Positions 35,701-48,100 of a stretch of 64,000 nucleotides of DNA are shown piece after piece (the stretch's first letter is position 1; every line of letters begins with the position of its first letter). Both the position numbers and the translations under genes were made by a program. The notes below the pieces were generated by a model. The model saw nothing but the letters and a program-made list of their open reading frames with translations, did not search any database and was not told the origin of the DNA. Origin of the DNA: Trichoplax adhaerens (taxonomy: Eukaryota > Placozoa > Uniplacotomia > Trichoplacea > Trichoplacidae); assembly GCF_000150275.1 (NCBI RefSeq), contig NW_002060944.1, positions 5,927,102 through 5,991,101 on the forward strand, read 5' to 3'.

Positions 35701-38700
35701 CCTTTAATAAGGTTATGGAAACGTATTTAACATTTTGTGGAATCAGTATCACTAACGCGAAATTATGGCGGATGATTAAGAAAGAATCGGAACGTAATAA
35801 AGTAAGTTCAAAGTAGTTTACTGTTAAGATATAGATATGAAATTGTCTCTTCCGATGCCCGATAAGAGGCCGATAACGAACTAATTAAGTAAGCAATTGA
35901 CCAGCGTATGTCGGCTAGTAAATAGAGAATCTATTGTATTAAACGTAATTTATTGATAAATTACTAGTTTTATTGCTATATCTTCGACTCCAGCGACATC
36001 ATATTCTTGGAAAAATATATTGATATCGGTAATATTTCACGGTAAAATCAAATAAAACCCCATATTAATTGGAAAGCACTTTGTACTATAATTTATATGG
36101 TATCAGTATTAAATTGTTTGCCATGGTAATTCATTTGTTAGATTTTTGAGTTATTCATAAAGTTTACTTAGATTGAATTAATGATTCATTTTAATATTGT
36201 AATTGACCACACTGGCTATAATTATATCGTATATCTGAATGTAAATTTTTTTGATAAAGACATAAGATATTGGAATTACCGTATTCCTAAAATTCTCTAG
36301 TTACATAAATATAGTGTTTGTTTTAGTTATACGTAATATATGTACTTACTCATGTGTAGACTGATACAATGTATAAGTTTTTACCTATACTAGAGATCAC
36401 TGAGAGAAGACTAGTAAAATATCGCTCATTTTATTGGCACTTCCTAAGCAGAATGCTACACTAATGAAATTAGCAGTACAATTAACCTCATATACACGTA
36501 CACTAATGTATATATATATATATGTTACGGCCAATGTCGGTAACACATATATATATATGATATACATGATTTGCAAGAGTCTATATCGATACATAGGATA
36601 ACGCTATTTTTTGTCTTCTTATATCATCATTATATCACCAACGATACACCAATATCAAGTCAATGTTAAGCTATAAACGATCACTTTCTGGTTTAAGTAA
36701 TAGCATATTTCATTATCCTTTACGCATGTCAGTACACTTTGTTAAAGTCACAGATAAAATTTTTAATTTTAAATACTTTTACAATATTTTTTATCTTTAT
36801 GATAGAATTATTCGATTAGTAAATTAATTATTGGCTAATGTTACCTGATTTACTTTACAGACATTACTGGAATTGACTCATGCGCTATTTGAAGAGCAAA
36901 CTTCACCAGATAGATGTATTGATAGTATTATGGAGCGCTCTCAGATGCTATTGAAGTGTCAAAAATGCTGTGTTCTACTTGTGGACAATATTGCAACCGA
37001 AGTAAGAAACTAAAGCAATTGTTATAATTTATGGATACTAAAGTAAATGATTAAAATATCCATTAAAGATGTTGTTTTCGATATAATACTACTATTTCGG
37101 TATCTTTTATTGATAAAAACATGAACGTTTATGCTTAATGAAGTTTTCGTTCGTTAAAGCCATCTTGTAATATTTCTAAAAAGTAGTCATTGTGCTTGTA
37201 TGTGTTTTTATTGTTACGTAAGTACTATATGCCTATTTTATCGTTTATAACCCTTATCAAGGTATGCGTGTAGATACATGTATTATAAACAAACTACTGT
37301 CTTCGTTGATATCATTAGGATCTACGATTCAGCAAAGTTTTTGAATTACGTGGGGATACCGGTGAAAAGCAAGTATTAAATTAGTAAGTATCAATTACGG
37401 GTGAGATAGTAATTAAATAGGCTTGCTAATGAAATTAAAAATAATTCAATTATAATAGATACTAGAGAAACAGTTTTACCCTTTGTTGGTTCGTTGATAA
37501 TATAATAGATTACTTCAAAAGGTTGTTTAAAATGATGATAAAATAGCTTTATGATAACAGTCTCTATACTTAGCGAAATTGATTGCATAAAAATTAACCA
37601 GATACATAATATATTATACATATATGAATATAATTAGGTTGTACATTATGCATTTTCTTGTACTTTAATTTGAAATTTTATTTGCTATATGATGCAGTAA
37701 TTCTTATTTATTGTAATCACAGTTACTGAGGTGTATTTAACTTAAAAAGCGTCTAACGATTTGTAAACAGTTTGCTACTATTTGTTTTAACGCTACGAAA
37801 ATAGTACCGATAAAATCGGCGGACGTATTAGTGAAATCAAAGATGAAATTGCTTCGTATGTTATCACGAATGGAGAGGTAAGAGATATTCTTGATAGTGG
37901 CACTGCAAAATTAATATTACATTCACTATGCTAGTCGATACGATTTACTAACTAGAGTATCGGTCGTTCTGAACTTTGCCTAGATGCATACTTTTAATAA
38001 CGATATTCGTTAGCTTTACTACTATTGGACTTCCATTAATGAAATAATAATGAAATCATTCACAATAAATCCTACATTCGCTAATACCGTAGTTATCGCC
38101 AGTTGTCATTGCTATGTAGCATATTATGAGCACCTAATCTTATTAATCGTTAAATCTGACAGTCCTTAAATATATCAAATTTTTCTGAAAATCATGAATT
38201 CAACGAAAAATCGGTTAGTAGATTTTCTTTCACCTGAAGTTTTTACAGGATACGCACCATCACCAATTATCCATGTTAAAAGACATTGTTAAAGGAGTTT
38301 TACTTACATTCACACATATCAACTTTATTTTTAACGGTGCGTCTAACTAAATCTAGTTTTATTGTAAGCCGGATTTTGAAGTATATTCCCTCTTAGCTAT
38401 GCCCATTCGTGATAATAATTTGCGAATAATAGGTAAAGTTGAGATAATACTTTGTTTCCGTACTGAAAATTTTTTAAATTGCAGTCAAAATTTGTGCTAA
38501 TTGTATGTACATTTTAAACAGGTGTAGCTGCATTAATTAACAAAATGGATGGAAAGAACTTTGATAAAGACGATGAAACCGCTTTTGAGGTTTAACTGTT
38601 TATGATTTCTAGTTTTAGGAGTATCTTTCTAAAGTTATAAAATTTTACTTTGGTAGGCTTTTGTGATATTCTGTGGTCTTGGAATAGTTAATACAATGAT

Positions 38701-41326
38701 GTACGATAGTGTATGCAAAGCTAAAGCACAACAAAGCGTAGCCTTAGAGGTTTGACTAGTTAAAGTTTTTAAATTTTACTGCGGTATGAAAACTCAGTAG
38801 TTTCTTTATATAGGTGTGTTCGTATCATGCAACAGCTCCTAAAGACGAGGTTCAAAGATTTCAGGTTTGCAACTACGTTACAATTTCTTCGTAATCAATT
38901 ATATTCTACCGAAATTTTATAAAATATTAAGTTACTGTGAAGATGATGTAAAAAGCGTAGGATTAGCAATAAAACTTATAATTGTAACCATTCATATATA
39001 TTTATGCAGGATCAGGATGTACCGTCAGTTGCAAATTATAATTTACAAAGCCTTAAGTTCGATGATTTCTCCCTTGATCCAGACGGAATGATTTTAGCAT
39101 CTATTCGAATGTTTAAAGAATGTGAATTCTTACAAAAGTTCAAAATCGATTATTCGGTAAAAGTTAGAAACGATTCTTGTTATACTTTGTGTTGGCGATG
39201 CACTTCTAAACACTATACTATACATCTTAAAAATATACCTGATTGTTTTCTAAACTGACTTGGAGATTTCGAATTTATACGTATAACGTATAATAATACT
39301 AATCTCAAAGTAATCATCCCCTATTTCTGAATTTTTCATGTTTAAACACTATATACTATTTACTGTCATATTTTGCTAGTGACATGTATTAATTATCGAC
39401 ATTTTTCTGTAATAGACATTATGTACTTGGCTATTAACTGTTCGAAAGAACTACCGTAATGTTGCTTATCATAATTGGAGACACGCATTTAATGTTGCCC
39501 AACTTATGTTTGCAATAATTAAGGTAAACATGATTTACTCCGTATCACACAATTTAAGCAGGATATTTATATGATATTCTATTATACTTTTATAAATCTT
39601 AACGTTACATTATTTATCAAAAGGGAATTTTTTTGGAGAAGACTTTGATTATGTCTTAGATTTGTAATATTACATTGATAAGTTTTAAAAATATGAGTGA
39701 TTTGAATAATTTTTGTTTTCGTTAATAGAACACGAAGCTAGGGAATACATTTTCTCATATTGAGTGCTTAGCCCTCATTGTTGGTTGCATATGCCATGAT
39801 TTAGATCATAGAGGAACTAACAATGCTTACCAAATTAAGTAAGTTCATGATTATCTTAAAATTGTATTAATCTCCGCATAAAATTGAATTATAGTTAATG
39901 ACAGATATTGTGTGTGTGTATATGTGTGCGGACATATAGCTACGTATATTAATAAAACACTTCGTACGCACATTAGATAATAACTATGATAGCTAAATTG
40001 AGATTGTGATAAAAATTTTTTACAGGAGTGGATCACCTCTTGCAAGATTATACAGTACATCAACAATGGAAAATCATCACTTCAACCATGCCGTTATGAT
40101 ACTGAATACACCGGTAACTCATCAAATCTGTTGGCTATTTTTACGAAAATTATAATCTGAATTGCAATATAACTTGTTTATCCTCAAATTGTATTTCAGG
40201 GTCATAATATATTTGAAACATTTACATCGGAAGAATACAGTAGGCTGATAGATCTAATAAAACAGTCAATTTTGGCTACTGATTTGGCGTTATATTTTCG
40301 GTGAGATTCTTAACTTCTTGCTGCATTTCAATAATTTCATATTGTGCCTATATTTCTAATCAGTAAAAGCTATTCTGAAAAAGGTTTTGATTTTTAATAA
40401 TTAGAAATCGTGAAAATTTTTTTAACCTTGCAAGCAATCACGAAATTAATTTTGATGATGATTTACATAAAGCACTGATAAGGTAAGCAGCCTTGCTTGT
40501 AGTAGCAGTAACAGTATCTACGTTCTATTAAATAACCTATTCAAAAATTGAACTTATGCAATTGATGCCTGTAATATTAAAGCGTTGCGTATCTGTTATT
40601 GAACAGATCTATGTTGATGACTGCTTGCGATGTTGGCGCTATTACAAAACCATGGACGGTTGAAAGAAAAGTTAGTACTACATGAATCGATATAAATATA
40701 ACTTGAAATAGAAATAAAATATTTTGGTTTTAAATTTTACACTAACACTTGGATAGGTTGCAGAATTAATCTCTGCCGAATTTTTTGAACAAGGCGATTT
40801 GGAAAGGCAGGAACTCAATTTGGAACCCCAAGTATGTAGATGTTGTTATGCTTTCAAATATGAAATTATACTATTTGTAACTGTAACCACTTCATAACAG
40901 AGATTAATGGATCGTGAAAAGAAAGATGAAATAGCTTCAATGCAAGTTGAATTCATAGATGTGATATGCATGCCTCTTTATAAGGTATTGTTCAGAATCA
41001 TTACCAATACAACGAAATAAAATAGAGATCATGCTTAGGGTAGATTTCATGTTCTAATATTTATACGTATCTACATATCATTTCAGTTAGTAAGCGTCAT
41101 TTAGCAGTCTTAAGTGATATTGTGTTTGAGCTACTTGCTGTTTATCATAGCCTCAATTATATTATTGGTATACTTATAGGCTTTCGCTGAGCAGGACACG
41201 CGATTGAAGTCACTTTTAGATGGCGTAGTAGAGAATCGTGCAAACTGGTTAAAAGAAGATGAAATGATGCGTAAAAGAAAGCAGCCCATAATTGAGCCCT
41301 GTGTTGTGAGTAGTCATTACTCGTAG
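29731..41326 (+). CDS. PDE11A-like: dual-GAF 3',5'-cyclic nucleotide phosphodiesterase, PDE11-like
   Basis: Twenty-two exons (29731-30672, 31552-31641, 33376-33444, 35712-35801, 36861-37001, 37319-37383, 37805-37877, 38163-38213, 38369-38432, 38522-38589, 38657-38749, 38814-38864, 39010-39156, 39416-39523, 39729-39838, 40026-40113, 40200-40300, 40405-40482, 40607-40670, 40757-40831, 40901-40984, 41180-41326), 932 residues, matching human PDE11A (933). The N-terminus keeps the PDE11-type [18 protein letters not shown] and a basic RKSKSF site, plus an acidic DDDENDDHD tract. GAF-A about 215-395, GAF-B about 402-575 with [13 protein letters not shown]. The catalytic domain about 600-880 has [27 protein letters not shown] and the invariant Gln in [10 protein letters not shown]. 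It hydrolyses cAMP and/or cGMP in the cytosol under GAF control. The final exon contains a possible donor (GTGAGT at 41311), so the last residues are uncertain. Confidence 0.95.
36508..36562. repeat. TA-rich inverted repeat in a PDE11 intron
   Basis: Two (TA)n tracts flank a GTTAC...GTAAC pair around GGCCAATGTCG, giving about 20-bp complementary arms. A simple cruciform-prone sequence. Confidence 0.55.
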
Positions 41327-42119
41327 TAGTTATCGTTGTAATTTTATGCGCATTACTCATCTTTCATTAATATTAATTAAAGCTGTGATCAATTTTTTTC
41401 ATCCAGATTACCACTAATGGATCATAACATAATAAACTGTCCAACCTGATGGCTCTATAATCTTATGAATGCCTTTATATCAAGTTAATAGTTCTTTCAT
41501 TTTGCCAGCATTACTTGTTTAATTAATTTTATCAAACAACTGGAGGTCTGTGAGAAAATTAAATATTTTTAGCTTTCTATTTAACAATTCGATTCGCCGT
41601 AGTGTTGCATTCTTAATTAGTAAAAATATTTTTTTACTGTTATATGTAGTAGCGCTGCACACATTTGTAATAATGGTATTGGATAATAAATCAGCTATAT
41701 AAATCGTACACTGGTTTTAACAGTTGAATCACGTTATAATTAAAGATATACAATTCTTTCAGTTTACAGCCCAATCAGAATGTCAATAATTTTATGTGCA
41801 TTAAACATTTGTCGTATATTCATAGTAATATATCAGAATTTATCTTCGATGATATAAAATAAGTACAAATATTTTATGGTTTCATCTATAATGTTACTTT
41901 AAAAGAGGCTCATATGAATGTCATTGAAATTCTACTTGTAAGATCTTTCAAAAAAAATAAAAGGCGATGATTATCATTTGCTTACATATTAGATACAAGG
42001 CCGACATAGAAAATTTATATAGTTAATGATACAGCATAAAAGATTTAGTAATTGACAATCTTAGCTGATTTTAATGTCAAAGTCAATCGCTTTACATCAA
42101 TATGTGTTCCCAATAAGGT
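41327..42119. other. intergenic between convergent PDE11 and STK11IP
   Basis: About 0.8 kb of AT-rich DNA that should hold both 3' UTRs. No ORF or repeat of note. Confidence 0.5.
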
Positions 42120-45100
42120 TCATGTATTCTTAGATTCATCATCTATCAAAATACTTAGATCAATGCCAAATCTTTTCTTATACGGCTCTTTCAAAGTGGT
42201 AATAATTACATCTTTTGAGTAGTCACTTCCGGCACAAATTATCCAAATGATCTCGTTCATTTCACTCTAATTTAGGACAAACATAATATGGTTTATACTT
42301 ATTCCCTTCAAAATTAGTATCAATTGTATATAATTTTTAATATCTAAAGGGCGCTCTGAAAGAGTTTGGAATACGTTTCTGACCTCATCGCATAGTTTTA
42401 AAATTAATTGATGCGGCACCTTACTATCAATTTCCTACATTAAAAGTCAAAAATATTAATATATTACGACGACATAGAGCAATCAGTTAATAACTATATT
42501 GACGGTAAATAGTAATACTGACCACTTCCAGAATACTAGTGATAGCTTGCTTTGCAATAATCAAAAATTGCGACTGTCTAGCTTTCAATAAATGAATTTT
42601 TGGCAACACGCGCGAAATGGGTAAAGTAAAATTAACCCTAGCTATGTACATATCGTCCGGTGATACCACTAGGCAGACGTTCTCATAACAATCATCTATG
42701 CATAAGAGATATTAATACACGCAACGTTATTACAAATGAGCTAGAAAACGATGATAAATTGATATAAAAGTGCCACATGATGCCAACGTAACGAACCATT
42801 GATAGTAATGTTAACTAGTAAGTAAAGAAGAATATCTTTGGGATTCTCTTCTACATCTGGTGCAGATACCGTTACGTTTTCATCCTAAAAAAAATTTTTT
42901 TAAAATATGAACGGCAAATACAGGCCTAAAGCTTAAACTGATTAAAATTAAAAACTTTAATACTTCAAATCGGTAAAGATATCCATTGTCTGCAATTTCT
43001 TTATCATGGTTTGACACATTAGAAATTATTTTAGCGTTCAGTAATTCATTTGCAAGTTCCAAAACCTGAGTTAGATGGGAAAGCGTAAAACTCCTTGATA
43101 AATTAACGACATCGTAATATGCCTTTTTGGCAGTAAAAAATACTAACTTTTAAACGTGAGGAGTCTGTTACATCCATCAGCCAGTCTAGAAACTGATTCG
43201 CAACAAAGCAGTCTCGGAATACTTTCTTTTTAAACTAGGATAGTGCAAAACTCATCTTTAGACATCACACGCTCTTTTTTCGAAATTCTAGAACAGCAAG
43301 ACTGTTAACAATGCTCTAATGTATTACCTTTTTGTCTCCAATAAGATCAGTTTTGGAGGATCTTAAGGCCAGTTTACGCAATGTTTCGCCCTATTATTAA
43401 ATTTTCATTACTTTTTATTTAATGGTTACATATATTAGCAATATTTAGTACGCTTATTCAATCTAACAACAAAAAGTCAAAGAAGAGTGAGAATTTTAAA
43501 GAAAAGTGGTGACTTACGATTTCGTGAATATTATTGAAGTCATTTCTATCTTTTAGTATTAATTGAGCTCTGCAAATCATCAAAAATTATAAACTTCATA
43601 AATCAATTTGCAAACTTACTCTTAAGCAAAAATCGCCTACCTAATATTGTTACATGTGTATGAAATGTGGTCGTGACTTAAGCTAACATCGTAATCCCTT
43701 AGTGAAGTAGTAGATGACCAATAGCCTAAAGATTATATGAATCAATCAAATATGATACATTTGTATTGCAAGTACAAAATGCGAAAAAATGCAGTCATAC
43801 CACAGAAATAATCTAGAAATGATGAACATTTATTCTTATCTTTTACGATGATTGTAAAACATTTCGGGTCATATTTAAATTCCATTCGAAAACTCTATAA
43901 TAATTAGTTATTTTCATTGCTTTAAATAATACGCATATATGGTAGATTTTTGAATAATAAATTACAAGAATGGATAGCAGAGTTTAACAATTAAATTTAC
44001 TTGATAGTTATAGCCGACGTCGATATATGCTAAATTTTCTATTTGAGTTCGTGCAATAATCGGCTGGGTTTGCTCGTTGGATTCACTAATACCGTAAACG
44101 ATGGAAGAATATATTTACAGCGATTCGAAGACAATGTAATCAGTAGAATTTACATTTACCAAAACATATTTGCATCACTTTTTACCTATCATCTGCGGTT
44201 CCAATTTCAAGTAAATAGATAGAGGTGTTTGTGCATATCAGGTAGCATGGATGTACGGTACTCTCAGGGTATACAATACAGCTTGCCTATCCGATACAGA
44301 GAAATATTAGTCTATACATGTTTTGAGCATACCGACAATTGATTGGTAGCTATTATATCATAGTATAATTCAACTTGCCTTTAAGTTGAATTCACTACGT
44401 TCGTCATCACTGTAAACCGTTAAGTTCATGACTAGTTCTGTGTTATGATCTAATATGCTAAAATCTTCAGCTTTAGAATTATTCTTATTGACGTCTTGTG
44501 TGATAGCATCGTTGTCACTATTAAGACTGGTTGCACTAAGTAATTCACTTGAATCCATGGTATGATAACCACCGACATCGTCACTGTATCCAGATATATC
44601 TGGTTCTTGTCGCTCCGTAGAAACAGCGCTCTTAGACTGATATTCACTCCCGTCATCATTCGACGATCTTAAACTGGCGTAGCTATTAATGTGGTCGGTA
44701 TTGAGATTTTCTGATATACTATCAATATCATTAGAATTTTTACCATAATTATGTAGATTATCGGATTCTTCGCTTTCTATATTTGTCGATTCTAATAATA
44801 AACTTTGATTATCACCTACAGACGAATTATCTGTTGTCAGAGATACAATTACGGTGCTGTTATCTCTTTCCTGATTATTTACAAAATCTCCATGTTTACA
44901 TTCTGTGTCGAATTTCCTGGCGCCGTCAACAGTGTCGTTACGATTTGAATCCAAACTCCTTGCAGCCGGCTTGGGCAAAGACGCCTTTCCTGATGACGCA
45001 ACCTTTGCTATACTTGCTGGAGTACTTTTGGTTGATTCACGGCTAAAGAGGAAATTAACTTTACTTTTTGCTTTATGTGATGAAAATTATAAGAACTATT

Positions 45101-48100
45101 CGAAGTAAAAGATACCTGCCAGCCGTAATCTCAGGATGTGAATTAGAATGCGAGCGCTGAAAACTTGTGCTTGAAGAATTTAAATTTTTTAAGTCGCTTC
45201 TTGGAGATTCAGCAACTTCCTTAGATTGTTTCTTAACGACAAAGAAGACCTTATCACTCCCGCACTTTGGGCAAAGACTGTGATTTATAGGTGGATCAAT
45301 TGAATCTGCTTTGCCTTCATGAAGGTATCGAATTGGCACCATGAAGACATGCTTACATTTCAAACACTAGAATGTAAATAAATATATTATTCGTTGTTTT
45401 ATGATAAAATTTCATATCTTAATAAACTGACCTCTCTTATCCTTTCAATTTCTAATTCTGAACAGTTATCATCAGCGATTGAAGCTAGCTGAATATGTAA
45501 TTTCTGCCAAGTAATTCAAGACATAATTTCACAGTTTCTTAGTCAAATTTAATTCTAGCATTTTGCAGATGTTCCTTAAAATTTCTAATTAACTATGAGA
45601 AAGTATAGACTAACCTCTGCATCTTTTCTATCGGGAATAACATAGGATAGAACATCTTTACGAAGCGAGTCTGGGTACATGAAGGTCAGATCAAGAGTAA
45701 ACTGCATTTCCCTGAATTAAATATAATATGTTATTCAAGCGCTAACAAAGCCCCATCAATTAAATTGATTCTATAATAGAATGGATTCTAGTATATCTTA
45801 ATTCTAAAATTTTTACTTGTTGGCATTTTCGTCTTCATTACTTAACATTTTATTGGTTTTATTCGTATCAATAGTATTTATTGAAGGTTTCAAAACAGCC
45901 GATACCAAATCGCGCAATTTCAAGGAATCTATAATCTATAATTTAGTACCATCAGAATAATTTAAATTTATTTTAAACTGGAATACGGATAGACGAAAAC
46001 TATTGAGAACACTTAGGTAGTCTTGATAACAGTTGCCGAAGTAAGTCATTCAATACTATACCTTATTTTTCATGGTATCCTTGATGCGGATGCAACCGTC
46101 TCCGATAGATAAATAATAATAGGCTAGGGTGCCATCAGGTAATTGACGGCTAACTAAAAAGAGCTCTCCATCATCAACTAGTGAGCCTGTAATTGGTAAA
46201 ATAATTCCTATAAGATAAGATTTTCCTATAAATTAAAGTGAAATGTTCTGCTTCTTACTTGATTGAATAACTTTATCCTCTGTATGCACTTCATTGCTCT
46301 CATTGTTCTCAACAACTACATTTTCATTATCGTTGGTAAACGAATATTCCTCGTAGGTCGAGTTTTCGCTTTCAGTTGCTAATAATTATCAACAGTCATA
46401 ATTACTTATTTACTTAATATTCATTAAAGTACATATATATACACAAACTAGCAACACCATACTCAGGTTTAATGAGTCTAATTGGGATCGCGCTAGAGCA
46501 AGTTCATCAGCAGCAAGAAATAGCCAATCTATAGTTTAAGGATATACAAAATTAAGTTGGTAAGATTTTCAACTACTTGCCTCCAATACCTTTTCCTGCG
46601 TAAATGAAAACATTATAGAATACGTGATAGTATCACATGATTGAGTTGATACCTTTGCCGTAAGAGATTTTACTTTTCTTCGCTTTTTCTGTGAATCTGC
46701 TTGTTTCATCTTCGAAATTCAAAAAGAGTACAATAATTATAATCAAAATTTCACATTACGCTAATAACTTAACGAATTAGGCAAATTTATAGTTATAACC
46801 TTGTGAAGGCTTCGTAGGAGTGCTAGCTTGTTGTTTAGATGATTTTCCCTGGGGTTTCAAATAAATTCGGAATCAGAAAAACATTTCGCGTGAGATATCA
46901 AATGCTGCATTTAATAAACTTTTTATAGTAAAGTTGATCTTTTCTACTCCGCTACTGAGACTATACCCGTTTCTTTTTAGGCTTGATAACAGAACTAGTG
47001 GGAGATGAATTCACAGCGAGTAAGTTATCAGCGCCATTAATTATATTGGTACCGATACCGTTAGGTACAGCTGGTATGCTTTGCCTCTCGCTTGAGATAG
47101 AAGTTTGCTTGATGTTGAAATTATTAGTTATCTTCGCCTAATGCATAAAAATTCATTCGATTTATAAAATATGATGACATTAAAAGGGAAACGTGGCTTA
47201 TAATTTAAATTTCACCTTAAGTTCCTGACTAGTGAGTTGTTTGCCATCCAGAATAAATGTCTGTAACATTCATATCCGCAGTAAAAATAGGAAAGCATAA
47301 CAGATTAATCTCAGCTAGGGTATTTATTAGAATGCAACTAATTTTTCGACAAGACGAAAATTTCTTTCTTATAACGCAGTCTATTTTAAATAAATATATG
47401 TACAATACCGTAGGATGGCTTATTACAGATGAAACAAATTGAATTACACGTTGCCGATGATTTTTATGAAAGGCAATTGGATTTTCCGTCAAATTTACCT
47501 ACGGGGTAAAATTTCTTAAATTACCGACGCTATATATATGAGGACAGAATCCAAAATAATTAATTGAAGATATCATTCTAACTTACATTGCATAAGGAAT
47601 GTAATGATGCCAGAGGACTTAAGATTGTATGCGAAGTGATTAAATTACCAGATAAATCAAGAATTTCTAAATTTTTATAATCTTTAATGCCTATAATATA
47701 TTAAAAATAAACAGTATTCCAAAATATTAGTCAGGATATACAATATGATTTCTATACCACGATCACAGCTATAAAAATTATTAAAATCATTGTGTTGCAG
47801 AAAGATACCGTCTGCAATAAATATATTCTATAAATGTTACAATAAAGATTAAAGTTAGATTATTGATGGTAAAAGTAAGTACAGCATACTGTGCTCATAT
47901 ACATTATGCATTTATCAAAAGAAATTAAAGTATACCTTCTATATTATCTAAGCTATTATTTTTCAATATAAGGACTTTAAGTGATTTTTTAGTTTCATAT
48001 GACATCACGGGAATTTTATCCAAATTATTATATCCGAGATTTAAAACGCTGATGTTGCACATTATCATCTACAATGAATAAAATATAGGTAATAAAAGAA

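Noticed and set aside
42964-43390. Separate DEP-domain gene downstream of STK11IP
   Set aside because: The exons after the DEP block match the STK11IP C-terminus, and phase is kept on both sides, so a single gene is the better reading.
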